Part shown: positions 33,602 to 46,323 of the stretch, one piece after another | How the letters are laid out: each line of letters starts with the position of its first letter | How positions within the stretch are numbered: position 1 is the stretch's first letter | NCBI GenBank assembly: GCA_039545355.1 | Contig: BCJJ01000008.1 | Span: 372,001-436,000, forward strand | Length of the DNA stretch: 64,000 nucleotides | Direction: 5' to 3' | Source of the DNA: Trichosporon coremiiforme | Lineage: Eukaryota; Basidiomycota; Tremellomycetes; Trichosporonales; Trichosporonaceae | Made by a program: the position numbers and the translations under genes | The notes under the pieces: generated by a model | Seen by the model: only the letters and a program-made list of their open reading frames with translations | Database searches by the model: none | Told to the model about the DNA's origin: nothing

Positions 33602-35848
33602 TCGCGCTGCTGCGAGGACGACTAGGGCTGGCTGCGGGCATTCAGTACGATCGCTGCGATCACGCATCGCACGGCACCGCGGCAGTTGGGCTACGCCGCT
33701 CACGCCGTGCGCCGCAGGCTAGCGCCGCCGCATCCTGCAGGCTTCGGGCGTGGGAGCTCAAGACCACTAGCTCGCTGATTCATGCGCATCCACATGGTGC
33801 ATGGTGCCGGTGCGCGACATGCGCCGACCGAAGCCCCATGCCGATGTCATGAGCATGCACCGCATGCTGCGCTGAGGGCCGTAATTCCGGTGAGTCGATG
33901 GCCCGCGTGAGCACCGGATAACGGTCTGAAAGACGGATGATCAACTGATAGCTGCCTGGCCTGATTCAGGGCCGAGAATAATGAATGCGCTAAGAACCTA
34001 AGAGCCATGTCTAAAATTGTCTCTGGGCAGCTAACGCCAAGCATAAAGCCAATCAAGCTTGCACGCCCGAAGTGTGCGTGCTCTGTAACATAACAGAGTG
34101 GTGCTCGTGTGCACCATGCCTACGCCTGCGGCCGGCGCCGCGCAAACGACATTGGCGGGCCCAGCGAACTTTTTGCGCAAGAAGTTGAGCAAATAACCTC
34201 TTGTGCCTCACGCTGATGGACGAGAGTGTGACAATGACGTCGTGGGAAGCCCCCCTCTTCATGCTCAACTTTCTGCCGGTTCTGCCGTTTCTGGAACAAC
34301 TGCAATCACTGCACACAGTCAGGTGGGCATGCTCAAGCAATTGCAGGGTCGTGCCAGCACAAGGAAGCTTGCAACTCTTAACTCTGCTCTGTCACCGGTG
34401 TCACCCCGGAATCCCGTTAGCGCTGGTCGCCGGCGGACAGGAGGGGGCCATGACGGAGCAAGTGAGGAATGAATGAAGAAGCGACACGGCAAACTCGGCG
34501 AAATATGGCGATCGAGCGAGATACTTACCGCTCGTTAGCTTCTCTATTCTCTAGCCGACCTGGATCCAATCACCGCTGCGTGGATCGACAGCCTAGGATC
34601 CGGAAGTCGTCAGTGATGGCGAATCTTTGTTGCTCAGGTGCCCTGTGCGCATGCAGGTATGCAAGGGTATGCTAGAACCAACTAACTTGATTGGTGCGAA
34701 ACAGACTACTGAACTATTCTCAAAAGATGCTAACGGAGGAAAGCGCATTGACCGGCGGTTAGTGCGAGTGTTATCGGACCGCGGATGCGCATCGCCTTGG
34801 TCTTTGGTTCGGTCCACCGAACTCAACTTGAATCGACTTGCAAAGCCTCGGAGAATGGGAGCGAAGGAGAGGAGAGTCTTAGCGTTGGAAGCGAGAGGAA
34901 GAGGACTGACGCGCTGACGAGAGCTGACGAAGCTTGGATGTAGCCGGAGCCGATGGCCCTGGGGCTGAGGGACAGAGAAAGCACGCGCGAATTTCGTACA
35001 TGACGTTTTGGGGGTCCAGTGATCCCACGCCGTCACACTCCGATCACAAGGTCTCCAGCTGGCCCCAACCATCCACCATCCTCTGCCCCAATGCCGCGGT
35101 GGCAGTCCTAACTTAGAACTGCTGGGTGATTTAGAGTTCGGCCTCTCCACCCACGGTGAGCTAAGCGTGCCTGGGCCCAGCGTCATGGCACCCGGTGGGC
35201 GCACGCATGTGATTTCTTTGATTTGTCTCGGGCCTCGTCCGTGAGCAGCCGTGGATCTACTCAACTTGACTCGTCCTTTGCGTCGGATGCGGGGCTCATA
35301 CTACTTTCTGGGGCACCCTCGCTATATCCTGCGCATCCTGCAGGTCCTCAGGCTGGGAGAACGTTCCTGCAGGACGAGAAGTAGGGATCCAGGATCGCCG
35401 AGAACGGGGGTGGTGGAGCGCACCTCGCCCTGTGTTCTACGCCTCCTGCTGACCTTCTGAGTTCTGAGAAGCTCTTCGCAATCCTAACCCACATCCAGAT
35501 CTCTGGCAGCGCGCTTGGTATAATTGGACATCCTCTGCCTCTTTCCCGATTGAGTGGAGAGCTAAATTTACCTCCGGATGGGCGCTATGAGTTACGCGAG
35601 CTCACGGAGACCGAGACATCGTGCTGACGTATCGCAACATCGCTATCGATGCGCGGTCCACAAGACAAGTCCGCCGCACTACGCACGGGCCGGTAGCTAA
35701 AGCAGTGGATAACGCTCGGGTCGCTTCGCTCGGCGAAAGCGCCTGCGGGGCTTCTCGGCAGAAGCAGCAGTGACTTCTCAACGAAAATAAGGCAGAGGCT
35801 GCCGACAGTGTTCGCGATTGCAGCGTTACAAGGCGTGACGGGGGAACA

Positions 35849-35872
35849 TGTGAAGCGCATTGTGAAGCGCAT
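35849..35872 (+). repeat. Tandem 12-bp duplication
   Basis: TGTGAAGCGCAT twice head to tail. Just downstream (about 35909-35998) are two imperfect tandem units that share GCACYTTCTCA and a GAACGGCTGAYGGA-like core. Confidence 0.6.
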
Positions 35873-36656
35873 TGGCCTCTCGTCAGCTGTGCCGGACCAT
35901 GTCTGTGGTGCACTTTCTCACGGCGGCGGCCATCCAACGGCTGATGGAGTGTTGCACCTTCTCAAGACGCGCGCTACCGATTGAACGGCTGACGGATGTG
36001 CCGGTCCGGTTCACTCATCCTTATCTCGCTGAACGGCACCCGGGACGCCTCCTGGGCGGCAACCACATTCAGTCGACCAGATAGGCTGTACCATCGGCTG
36101 AGCTCCTCAGACCTTCCTCCTCGTACTTCCCTCTTTCATCCCTCGACCTGCAATTAAATGGAACGGACAGCACCCACTATCCCACTCCTACAGATCCCTA
36201 GCCACAGCTACCGAAACCACAACTACCGATGGACTGAAACGTACAGCCTACACATTCATGGCTTCAAAATGACTCACTCAGTGAAGGGACAAACGCATCT
36301 CATTAATCGGCAGGCGGGATAGCAGTTAACCGCCCTTTATCCCACCACACCTGAAAGCCTTGGCTCAATGCAGGGCTTACATTGACAGATAACTTGGAGA
36401 TGATCGACAGCCGGCCAGGAGCCGCGAGGAGCTGATCAGACGCTTGCGTTGCGGGGGCCGTATTGACTCCTGCATATGCCCGCGTAGCGGCACCAGTTTC
36501 AGCATGCTGGGTGTTCATATGGCACCAAGCCCCGCTCAGAGCGACTCGGTCACTAGAACGGACTCCATACCAGTGTACACACCGTGAAACGATGACAAGG
36601 CTTAGCAAAGCATACTTCCGAGTATATGGTCTCTACAACTCTACGTTCATATCATA

Positions 36657-37729
36657 TCACTGCCTGACTGCCCAGCGCCAGAACCACTCGGCCGTCTTGC
36701 TAACCATGCCGACAGTGATAACGTGCCCGAACCCGGGCTCGATCCACTGGTCCATCTCCCCCGGATGCTCCTGCATAGTCTTAATCCACTCCCACTTCTC
36801 CTGCCCCACCTTCCAGGGCAAGACCGCGTCCTCGCCTCCATAGATGCAGAGAATCTTCTTCCCCTTGTACGCGTTGGGCGGTGTCGGGCCGTCCCAGTAC
36901 GCAGCCAGGGAGGGAGGATACTTCGTCTCCTTTGTTACTGTGCCGTGCTTCAGTCCCGTCTCGGCGCGGTTGGCGAGCCAGCCGCCCAGTGTCTCGCTGG
37001 GCAGAGAGACGATCGGCACGCCGCAGGTGATCATCGGATTCTCACGGAGTAGACGCCAGGTCGTGTGTCCGCCCAAGGAGATGCCGCACGGGAGCCAGTG
37101 AGCGACCTCCCGCTCCCCGTCTGGCCAGAGGTATGGCGGGAGGAACTGCATGACGAGCTCCTGGTCCTGTTTTCCGCCCGTGATCGTGCATGCCATGTGT
37201 GCCAGTCGCAGAGGGTCGTTCTGGAACGTCCGTCCGTCCTTGATCCGCCGCCGCGTGCCGTGGTTCCGCTGGTCGAGCGTCACGACGAGCACGTCGTTTG
37301 CTCGCTCGACGCCGGATTCCCGCTCGAACCGGTTGATCTCTCCCAGCAGACCTGACGCCATGCGCCAGTGTTGCTCCGCCTTGTTCGCCCAACCGTGCGC
37401 AATGATCTGTACTATCAGCTATGCTCAGCCTGGAACAGCTAGATGCGGCGATGGGCTCATGCAGAAGATTCATGCAACCTCTGAAGAGGTCGCCCGAGCA
37501 CAGTGCAGACGGCGATGCAGGCAGAAGCGTCGCGGCCTTCCGCACTCACGATAATCGACACCGGCTTCTTCTTCTTGCTCATCTCCTCGAGCCCGTGCAC
37601 TTGCACCTCGAAATCGACGAGGAGCACGCTCTTCATGCTCGCCATGGGGTAGCCCATGTGCAGCGGCTCAAAGTCAAGCACATGGACACGGTCCATTGGC
37701 CGCGTCTTGGGGGCTTTCTCGTCGGGCAT
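36657..37729 (-). CDS. Alpha/beta-hydrolase, putative esterase
   Basis: Predicted 309 aa; exons 37729-37550 and 37406-36657. The N-terminal strands carry SVLLVDFEVQVHG and KKPVSIIIAHGWANKAEQHW. The nucleophile elbow is CGISLGGHT (Ser169), with the acid in IYGGEDAVLP (Asp252) and His287 in PGFGHVIT, a full triad. Between strand and elbow is VLVVTLDQRNHGTR, the DxRNHG signature common to fungal esterases of this type. No signal peptide or targeting sequence, so presumably cytosolic. The substrate is unknown; small carboxylic esters are the usual guess. It is the first of three minus-strand metabolic genes (hydrolase, aldehyde dehydrogenase, permease) spaced 0.6-0.7 kb apart. Confidence 0.85.
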
Positions 37730-38312
37730 GTTTGTCTTCCTCGCTAGTCACGGCTCAAGGTGATGGGGTAGCGGGAGCTCTGAAAATCGGGCAGTGAGTC
37801 GGGGTATGTGTTGTGAGTGGGCGGTGTGGTCTGGGTCGTGCAAAGGCTTGCCTTAGAGGGTGATGCGAGAAATGTCGGAGTAGAGATGATGGAGGAGCCC
37901 AACTATTATCTACGCGTCACCACAGTGGGGACCGGTAACTCAGCACCGGGACCGGTCGGTGTCCCCGGGATGCCGAAATCCAGATTCGGCGATCCCCGAC
38001 AGACAAGCACCTACGGCCGCCGAGTGCACTCCGACACCACTCGGTGTGCGATTCCAACGGACTTCTTCTCGCGCGACATGAATGCAGCAAGTGGCATTGA
38101 CAAACCGCTGATGACTACATGATCCCAAACTTCTCGCTCATTCGTACTGAATACCTCCTCATTCGTGTTGCCAAGCCCCTTCCCCACCTCGCAGCACTGC
38201 TGATGTCTGCATGTCCTCCACCGCTTACTTGCTCTCTACCGATTCGCTCTGATACGATGTTCACAGCGTGCTCCGGCGGCCGTCCAGAACTCAATATTAT
38301 GGCGCAGACTAA
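37730..38312. other. Intergenic, promoter of the hydrolase gene
   Basis: Contains the upstream region of the minus-strand hydrolase (with a GACCGGTAACTCAGCACCGG inverted stretch around 37931) and the 3' flank of the aldehyde dehydrogenase. No gene seen. Confidence 0.45.
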
Positions 38313-39993
38313 CTACAAGTTGAAGACGTTGAGCGGAACTGGACCACTGCCGCTGGGCACCTCGATGCTGCGCGTCTGCGTGAAGCCGCGAAGGCCTTCG
38401 ACAGAGTTGAACCGGCCCCATCCAGACGACTTCCATCCGCCGTGAGGCACCATCGGGGGATCGTTGGCGGTCTGACGTCAGCTCAGATCGCTCTTCATAG
38501 CGGCACATCAGTGAGTGAGACACTTACCGGAGAGTTGATGTGGACCGCACCAGAGTGCAGCCGCCTCGCGACCTTCTCCGCGTTCTTCACGTCCTTGCCC
38601 CAGACAGCCGCCGAAAGGCCGTACTCGCTCTCGTTTGCAATGTCGACCATGGTATCGACGGCTCCATCGTCGGGCACCGGAATGACGACAGCGAGCGGGC
38701 CGAAGCTCTCCTCCGTCCAGAGGCGCATGTCCTGCGTCACGGGGCCCAGGATCGTGTGCGGGAACGTGCCCTCGCCCGCCTCGGCGATGGGCAGCAGCAT
38801 CTGAGCGCCCTTGCTCACAGCGTCGTCGACGAGCTCACCGAGCCGCGTAACAGCGTCGGGACGGAACGGCGCCTTCGGGCTCTTGTCCTCGACCTCTCCC
38901 CAAGCCTCCTGCAGCGCCGTGACAAGTTCGCCGAATCGCGACTCAGGAACGAGCACACGCTCTGTCGACATGCACACCTGTCCCTGGTTGAAGAAAGCAC
39001 CGAAGAGGATGTGGCTTGCAGCCGTCTCGATGTCGGCGTCCGGGAGAAGAAGGACGGGGGCCTTGCCGCCGAGCTCCATGATGCACGGCTTCAAGCCCGC
39101 ACCGGCAAGAGAAGCGATAATGCGGCCGACACGAGTTGAGCCTGTGAAGTTGACGTGCCGCACTCGGTTGTCGCGCACCAGCTGCTCCGTCAGGCCAGGC
39201 GCCTCGTCCGGCGCAACGTGCACCACACTGAGGGCAGCCTTGGGCACACCCGCCTCGTACAGCAGCTCTGCCCACAGAGCCTGCGAACCAGGGACTACCT
39301 CGGAAGTCTTCAGAACCACCGTGTTGCCAGTCAGCAATGGCGTAATGATCGCGCGCAGGGTAAGGAGGTGCACAGCGTTCCACGCCGCGAGGGCAAGGCA
39401 GACTCCGTACGGTTCGCGCGTGATGTGGAACGTGACTGCCGTAAGCTAAGTGCCTAGACACCGACTGGCAATCCCCAAGTGCAGGACTCACTGTCGCCCA
39501 TCGTCTCCGTCTTCTCCTTGAGCGCCTCGTCGGCGTATCCAACCAGCGCGCGGATCATCTTCGGTGCGATCTTCAGCTGCTCCCGCGACCACCATTCGGG
39601 AACAGACGTCTCCGCCTTGTTCATGGCGTGAAGCTTATCGCTCCACTCGGGAGTTTCGAGGAGGTCGGCCACGCGCTCGAAGATCTTCTTCCTATCCTCG
39701 AGCGGGGTCGCCGACCATGACGCAAGTTCAGCCTGCGCACAGGCGAGCGCCTGCTCAATGTCAACAGCGGTTGAATGCTGCACCGCATGAACCTTGCCGT
39801 TGACGGGATGCACGACGGTATACGTCGGCAGAATCGAGGCGTCCTCGCGCACGCTCCCGATCAGATTGGTGACGGGGTTCGCGACGCTCCAGCGGCCACG
39901 AGCGCCGAGGGGAGCGACGCCGGTGGCGACGCCAGGGTGTGAGGGGGCAAAGCGGGTCCGAAGGAGTGGTCGGAGTGTTCTGGCTGCCCGCAT
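38313..39993 (-). CDS. NAD(P)+-dependent aldehyde dehydrogenase, probably mitochondrial
   Basis: Predicted 522 aa; exons 39993-39492, 39435-38528, 38471-38313, phases consistent. The first 35 residues (MRAARTLRPLLRTRFAP) are Arg/Ala-rich without acids, like a mitochondrial presequence; an upstream in-frame ATG at 40101 is less convincing. Catalytic residues are all present: Asn188 (AAWNAV), Lys210 (VVLKTSE), the FTGSTRVG coenzyme motif, Glu288 (CIMELGGKAP) and the nucleophile Cys322 (FFNQGQVCMSTER). The last exon restores the C-terminal HGGWKSSGWGRF region. Overall it resembles the salicylaldehyde/vanillin/benzaldehyde dehydrogenase group more than fatty or acetaldehyde enzymes, so an aromatic aldehyde substrate is plausible but unproven. 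It is transcribed in the same direction as the hydrolase and MFS neighbours. Confidence 0.93.
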
Positions 39994-40704
39994 GGTAGTT
40001 GAGGATGGAAAGAACAATGGAGAGGAAAGACACACTGTGGAGGAAGATGTCGACAGGCAACCCAGATGCGGCAGTGGACGGATGCTGAGCCAGATCGGCA
40101 TTTAACGCAGGCGGGCCAATCAAAGCGCTTGCACTGGGCGGCGCCGGCGGAGCCGTGTCGGATCAAGCGTGATGACTCACCAGATAGGGCTCTCCCGATC
40201 CGTAACCCTCCACCTCCACACATCTTTGCGGAACATGCTGCCGCTGACTCTGGGCTATTAATGGCGGGGACAGGTGCTCGGTGACATCGTTGCCCAGCTA
40301 GTGATGACTGGGAAATGGCAGGAGGTCCCCGCTGAGTGATGGCGCACACCAGCCAGTGATGGTTCACCCGCCCACCGCACCCATTCCAAGTCACCGCAGT
40401 CCATCGGCGTTGGCCGACACCACTGCAGGATCGTTTTCCGTATTGATTCGGAAACAAGAGTAGCCGTGGCACAAAACCATCGAGGGACACGAAAACTTGC
40501 AAGTAACATTCACAACTGCATACCAGCAATAACCCATTACAGAGACCAGATACCTGTAAGAACATCTTCAGACTTCAGGCTTTGGTTCGTTCTACTTCGT
40601 TCTGCTTCATCAACTCTATCGTTCTCCCTTCACAACCGTTTCCTCAGTGTTCCTCGTCGTTCAACAACCCTTCCAAACAGCCAGAGACAAAGCCTCAACC
40701 CTAC
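39994..40704. other. Intergenic, promoter of the aldehyde dehydrogenase
   Basis: 711 bp upstream of the aldehyde dehydrogenase start and downstream of the permease stop. No gene or clear motif. Confidence 0.45.
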
Positions 40705-42394
40705 TCAAGGCTGGTAGCGGAACTCCTCATGGTCGTTGATGATGAGCTCACCGCGGTCGGCCTTGCGGTTCTGAACGCGATAGTAGAACTGCAACCCGAT
40801 AGCGGCAAGGATACAGAAGACCATGAGGGCGAGCGACGTGTAGATGCCGGAGGGGTAGCCCTGCTTCTGCTCCTTCTGCATGAAGACGGTGGAGCCAATA
40901 ATGCCTCCGATACCACCAAAGGCGACGGTAAGGGCAGAGCAGTAGGCGCGGAGAGACTGGGCGCGGATGGCAGTGTGCTGCCACGAGATGATGAGGGGAA
41001 TCGAGGCGTTGGCACCACCTACGGCGAGGAAGATGCCGGCGAAGCGCGCAGCCTTCTGGCTCTTGGCAAGCTGGGAGTACATGCAGGTGCCGATGAGAAG
41101 ACAGGTCGCGTTGAAGACGATGACCCAAGAGCGGGCACCCTTGACCTTGTCGGCGACGCGACCGGAGATAACAGAGGGTATGATTGCCCAGAAGTACGCC
41201 GGCGTGCCGAGGACAAGTGACTGGACGTTGTCGAAGCCCATTGTCGCGAGGATCGTGGGAAGGAAATAAGCCAGACTATAGGTGGCCGTCGTCATGCTCA
41301 TGAACATGAGAGCAAAGATCCAAGGCTGCCACATGGTGGCGTACTTGAGCATCTTGCGGTAGGTGAGCGGGTCGGGTTTGGAGTCGGCACGGTCGCGCTC
41401 GATACGGGTGATGACAATGTGGCGCTCCTCCTCGGTCAGGAATTTGGCCTTGTCCGGGAAGTCGGAGATGAGGAGGTACGCGAGCAGGCCGATGACGATC
41501 GTGACCGCGCCGTAAATGATGAAGATCCAGCGCCAACCGGCGCGGCCAGCCTTGCCGTCAAGCAGCGAGAAGACCCAGCCGAGCAGCTTGGCAAAGGAGC
41601 CTGCGCACGCAGACGTGATGTAGAAGATCGAGTTGCGGAGACCCATGTCCTTGCGAGGGTACCAGCAGGAAATGAGGTAGGCGGCGCCGGGGAAGAGCGC
41701 GGACTCGAAGATTCCGAGGACAGCACGGAGAGCAGCGAGACCGTACCAGTTCGGAACAAAGCCCATACACAGCATGACAATCTGAGGTCAGCGCAGGCAC
41801 AGATGTGGATCAAAGAACAGAGGAGAACAAGAGATCGGCCGCTCAACCGCGGATCCGGTGGTGTGGCACACTCACTCCCCAAAGAACGACGGCGGAGCCG
41901 AGCCAGATCTTTGCGCCGAACTTTCGCAGGCCGAATTGCGATGGAATCTCGAAAATGATGTATGGAATGAAGAACACAAGCGTGATAATCGAGTAGCGGT
42001 CGCCCAGATTCGTGCCGAGGTCGCGGTCCATGCGAACTTCGTTGGCGGAACGAGCGATGGCGAGGTTGGTGCTGTGTTGTTAGCGTCTGCCACATGCCTC
42101 CACATTGCCACATGCCACACCTCTACGCCCCTCCACCACACGCTAGACTTACCGGTCGATCAGCGAGATCGCATACATCATGGAAAGTACGGGGATGAGA
42201 CGAAAGTCGATCTTCTTCGTGATGCGCTTGACCTCCTCGGGGGCGAAGCCGACATCGAGGTTGTTGGCACCGCCGACGGGGGCGGCCTCGACGACGGACG
42301 GCGTCTTCTCGTCCGAGTCATAGCGCTCCAGGTGCTTCGACTCGGCGAACTCCAGCGGCTTCTGGTCCTTGTCCAGAGTGTTCACGGTAGCCAT
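40705..42394 (-). CDS. MFS permease, anion:cation symporter (Dal5/Tna1-like) family
   Basis: Predicted 504 aa; exons 42394-42153, 42071-41876, 41781-40705. A charged cytosolic N terminus (about 65 aa) precedes the helices; the usual 12 transmembrane segments can be followed. The family features are DFRLIPVLSMMYAISLIDRTN in helix 1 (split by intron 1), ARSANEVRMDRDLG, IFEIPSQFGLRKFGAKIWLG, GIFESALFPGAAYLISCWYP (helix 4-5 signature) and NSIFYITSACAG. This architecture is typical of fungal allantoate/nicotinate/vitamin and carboxylate transporters. It should import an organic anion with protons at the plasma membrane. Its place beside an aldehyde dehydrogenase and a hydrolase suggests uptake of a carboxylated carbon source; the substrate cannot be told from sequence. 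Confidence 0.92.
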
Positions 42395-44845
42395 GTTGCG
42401 CGGAGCTCTGCAGGAGCCGGGGTCGGGCGCTTAGGCGAGAAGTTGGGCGGAGCTAGGCGGGTAGGAGTACAGGAGCTACTGCGGGCTGGAGCTGCTGGTT
42501 GCTGAAGGGTGGTGGTGTCGTTGACTAAAGAGCGATGACAGCTGGGGAAGAAGGCAACAACGCCCCCTACTTGTACTCGAGAGGCAGGAGTATCTTGCTC
42601 CGAGACTTACGCAGTCACGGCTGCGGCTGCACGCGCCGGAGAGGCACGGCGGCGCCAGCATCCAGGCAATGACGATAGTATAACCGGATACCGACGGATT
42701 TCGAGATTGATTCACGTTCGACGAGGTAGATCACAGCTGGGCAGGCGGGGCGCGCAGTGCCGCCTTGTGCCCAGGCGAGGCGAGGCGAGGTTCGATGGGA
42801 GGGATAACAGTGAAAGGCGGGGCTAAGTCAAGTGATCATGTAGAACGCCGACTGATGGGTGGAGGGTGCCACCGGGTTCGTGCGCCTGTCTCGGCGAGCG
42901 CCATATGAGCCAGCATCAAGACAGTGCGATCTCTGGGGCAGCTCTTGCGTAGGGGAAAGCGGCAGATTGTACGGTATTGAGGGATTCAGTTTCCGATGTG
43001 CGAAGCGGGCTGAGAGGGCGGTGAGGGCGCGGCGGGCCTGGGCAGAGCTTGTTGTGGAGAGAGTGAACAGAGTTGGAGGTCAATCGGGCAGCAGATGGTT
43101 GGGCTTGGCGCACTTGGCACCCCACTTGCTTGGTCGGTTGTGTTTCCGTCGGCATCGTGTACGGCAACTGGCGGTGAGCCCCGCGGGGGCAGAGGAGCTC
43201 GCATGTACCTGAGGCACTCATGCCCTGGTCTCCTGACAAGGTGGCGTCGGATTCTGACCTCATCTTCCCATTCTTCCCACATTCATGAGGGTTGACATCG
43301 TTGAGCAGTGCCCAGCCCCAGATACAGGTGCAAAGACCCGCACGAACTGCGATTCCAGTTTCGGCGAACGAGGTCAAACCTCTAAACGAATCCACGATTA
43401 TTCTGGGCAACGAGGGATCGAACCGGCTATGCCAGTGCGCGGTACCTGGCGGGCAGTAACTGAAGAGCGACCCGTGCTGTCTTCCGGCGATTAGACCGTG
43501 GTCAGACGATAGACCAGAGCACAGGAGAGTCAAACGAGCGACTACTGATGTCACCTGCCATATACAGTGTGCCAGCTGATCAACCGTGTGGCCACTGGTG
43601 ACTGTGTCTTAGATCGGAACGTGGGCAGCCCAGCTGAACCGTAGTCTCAGATCGGCTTTAGCCCACCTCGAAGGGCCTCGATGAAGCCTCGATTGCCCTC
43701 TTAGGTCACAGCGATGTGCATAATCGTTTGCTGACCTTTCCGACCTCTCTTGCCTGCTGTCAAAGACATTGTCCGACTCACGCTCCTTACGTTCCCTGGG
43801 TTCCCTATTTTGCATCATGCCGGAGCTCGCCACCCCCACAACGCACAGCCAGAACAGATGCATGAACCAGTCAGCGCCGGCAGAGTCAGTGCATAACCGG
43901 CGGCACCGGCAGGCAGCGGGCGGCCCCGCATTCACTTGTTCCGGTGAAGTGTGGAGAATCTGGAATCCCTTGGCAAAGTGGGCATTTCATTGGCACACAA
44001 CACTCCGGTTGCGGCCCAGCCATCACTCCAGATCGCCCAGAGCACATCTTAGGGAGGGTGAGTGCCTCGAACACCTGGATCTGGGGCAGCCAGAGAAGAA
44101 TGATCGACTCGGTCCTGTTCCCATCATTTCGTTGGACGATGGAAACACCTGTGGCCAACTCCGCTGCCCAGATCCGCGGCTCGGAGCGCCTCTCTCCAGC
44201 CTCGTCGTCTTGATGTCGCCCACAACTTGGCCACCCACTTATCACTGCTTGGCTGCTGTGTACTCTGCTCCGCATCGCACGCTATGAGCAGGAGCCACTG
44301 CACATCCCTGAGATGACCCCACGTCAGTGTTGCTGAACTCGGCATGCGGTCCAATCTGTGGTGGTCGTCTGGAATGCCAGAATTGGAATACCGGACCACC
44401 TCGTCGTTCCTCATCCGGTTCCCAATCGCAATCACTCCAAAATGCGCGGAATCTCTGGCAAGGGATGATAGCTTTTTAGCGTGCGGTGATTTCATGTCAT
44501 ATGTCATAGCTCACCCGGCATATGAACTGGCAGCAGACTGTACAGCTCCGTTGGAACAGAAGGCGGATCAGATGATGCGGGCGGGCGGAGCAGGGCCGAG
44601 ATAATGGCGGGACCTCGGGTTTCAATTCCACAGCCTCCTCCTGAAACCCCGCAGCCAGCGTCGCTTGAGTCGCCTCTGGTCAGATTCAGCCTCCACTTCT
44701 CCACAGAGAGCTGATGTTGAGAGAGTTCGGGTCAAGACAGATATGCTTGATCTCAAAAATCCGCCGCAACGAGCCAGTTGCCAGCACTTTACATGGTTGT
44801 CCATCGCCTCTACACATTCTACAGCTTGACTGTCGTTTACCTATT
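42395..44845. other. Gene-free interval, 2.45 kb
   Basis: Promoter of the permease gene at its left end and the 3' flank of the p47 gene at its right end. The middle has no recognisable gene. A GATCGAACC stretch at about 43420 resembles a tRNA T-loop in reverse but lacks the stems. Confidence 0.5.
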
Positions 44846-46323
44846 CTAAGTGAAGCGCTGAACGACAACGGCATTCTGGAGCTTGGCCTGCTCAACCGTC
44901 TCCGAGTCGGGCAGCTCACGCGAAGGGAAGGTCGTCTGCAGCACGAACGGGCGGGAATCGGGACGAGAGCTAGAGTCAGCAGATTCAATAACGTGGCATC
45001 TCACCCTGCGACGAAGGCACGAAGGTCGGCGACGGTGTGATCGAGGTTGACGCGAGCGACGAGACTGCGGAGTCAGTGTTGTTGCTCAATTGTGCTATTC
45101 ACCGTGACCCATCGCCAAGACGAAGCTGGACGCTCGTCGTGGGCTTGCCGGGGTCGACCTTGATCTCAGCTGTGGGAGCGGGAGTGGCAGCGGCTGCAGC
45201 GGGGACGGCAGCAGCGGTGGTCGTCGAGGAGGACGCAGCCGGTTCGTCGTCGCCAGAGCCGAGACGGTTGCCGCCGCCACTGAAGGCCTTCATGGGTTTC
45301 TTGGGAGGAGGCTGGTACTCCTCGTCGGTGCGCTGCTCGACAACGAGCTGAAGAGGCTGATTGAACTGGACGTCGAACAGCGAGAGAGGCGCACGACCAG
45401 CGTGGATCGCCTGCAGCAGCTCCTGGTTCCGCGGCTCGTCGTAGCGATAGAGCTCGCCGTCCTCGATGCTGAATCCGTCTCGCCAGAAGATGAGGCGGCG
45501 CTGCGCCGTCTCCAGCTCCTCATCATCCTCATCGTCGTCGTCACCGAACGCACCGGGGATGCGCTGCGGGTCGCCACTACCACCAACCGCGACGGAGGGG
45601 GTGTCTTCAGATCCAAGAGTGTTGCCAGATCCGCGGAAGGCACGGGAGGGCGCAGCCGTCGTTTCAGGCTCGGAAGGAGGACCACCGCTGTCTGTCAGTA
45701 GGGGTGGAGGATCTATGACTCACCTGCGCGCTTGCTGGAGGATGTCGTTGACGAGACCACGGCCACCGCGGCCACGACCCTGGTCGGGGTTCTGCACGGC
45801 GAGGCCGCTGCGTTCGCCGCCAGTGTACAGCTCATTCCCGTGGCGCTGGTCATCCGCGGGCTCTTCAGGTTCCTCGGGACGATTCTGATGTTAGTAAGAC
45901 GAAAGTCTCCGCTACTCACCATGTCCGAGAGCGAGGCAAACCGACCAGCACCACGGTTCCTCCACTCCTCAGGAAGCGCTTCGGCGGGCCTTCCGTCGAG
46001 AGTACGAGCGCCACCCTCGACGGCGGAGGCTTCCAGCGCAGCGTCCAGCTCGTCCTCCTCGTCCTGATTAGCTGCCGGAGGAGCACCGCCGGCGGTCTGA
46101 GCGGCAAAATAGTCCTCAATCGCACCCTAATGTCAGCTTCGGATGATAAAGACACAGTGGACACAGCCACCACTCACTTCCAGGGTGACACCATCGGTCA
46201 TGAAACGCTCGGCATCTGCCGGTGTCGCCTGGGTAATCGCGACAAACTGGTCGATGTCTGAATGTCAGCGCTTTCTGAGAAGAGGCGTAGCTTACCCTCC
46301 TGTCTCGGGTTGAGGCCGGGCAT
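44846..46323 (-). CDS. p47/Shp1-type Cdc48 cofactor (UBA-SEP-UBX)
   Basis: Predicted 414 aa; seven exons 46323-46296, 46257-46178, 46126-45920, 45884-45724, 45687-45103, 45064-45005, 44969-44846, all in phase. An N-terminal UBA-like helix bundle (DIDQFVAITQATPADAERFM, GAIEDYFAAQ) is followed by an acidic linker. The SEP domain contains RRLIFWRDGFSIEDGELYRYDE, NQELLQAIHAGRAPLSLFDV and VEQRTDEEY. The C-terminal UBX domain contains TTSVQLRLGDGSRLVARVNLDHTV, FVLQTTFPSREL and VVVQRFT; FPSREL occupies the place of the usual FPR turn that docks into the Cdc48/p97 N domain. The protein adapts the Cdc48 ATPase to ubiquitinated substrates, membrane fusion and phosphatase-1 biogenesis in the cytosol and nucleus. 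Family identity is secure. It shares a 448-bp divergent promoter with the PPR gene. Confidence 0.95.

Larger units (their letters stand above)
33512..36656. other. Gene-free interval, 3.1 kb
   Basis: No supported gene or element. Open frames on either strand, the longest about 220 codons at 34593-35264 minus, have no recognisable domains and skewed composition. One small tandem duplication is noted separately. Confidence 0.5.

Noticed and set aside
34593..35264. 223-codon minus-strand open frame
   Set aside because: Composition of random GC-rich sequence, no family resemblance, no promoter or intron signals.
43405..43440. Second B-box-like stretch (GGTTCGATCCC on the minus strand)
   Set aside because: Stems do not pair and no A-box lies at the right distance.
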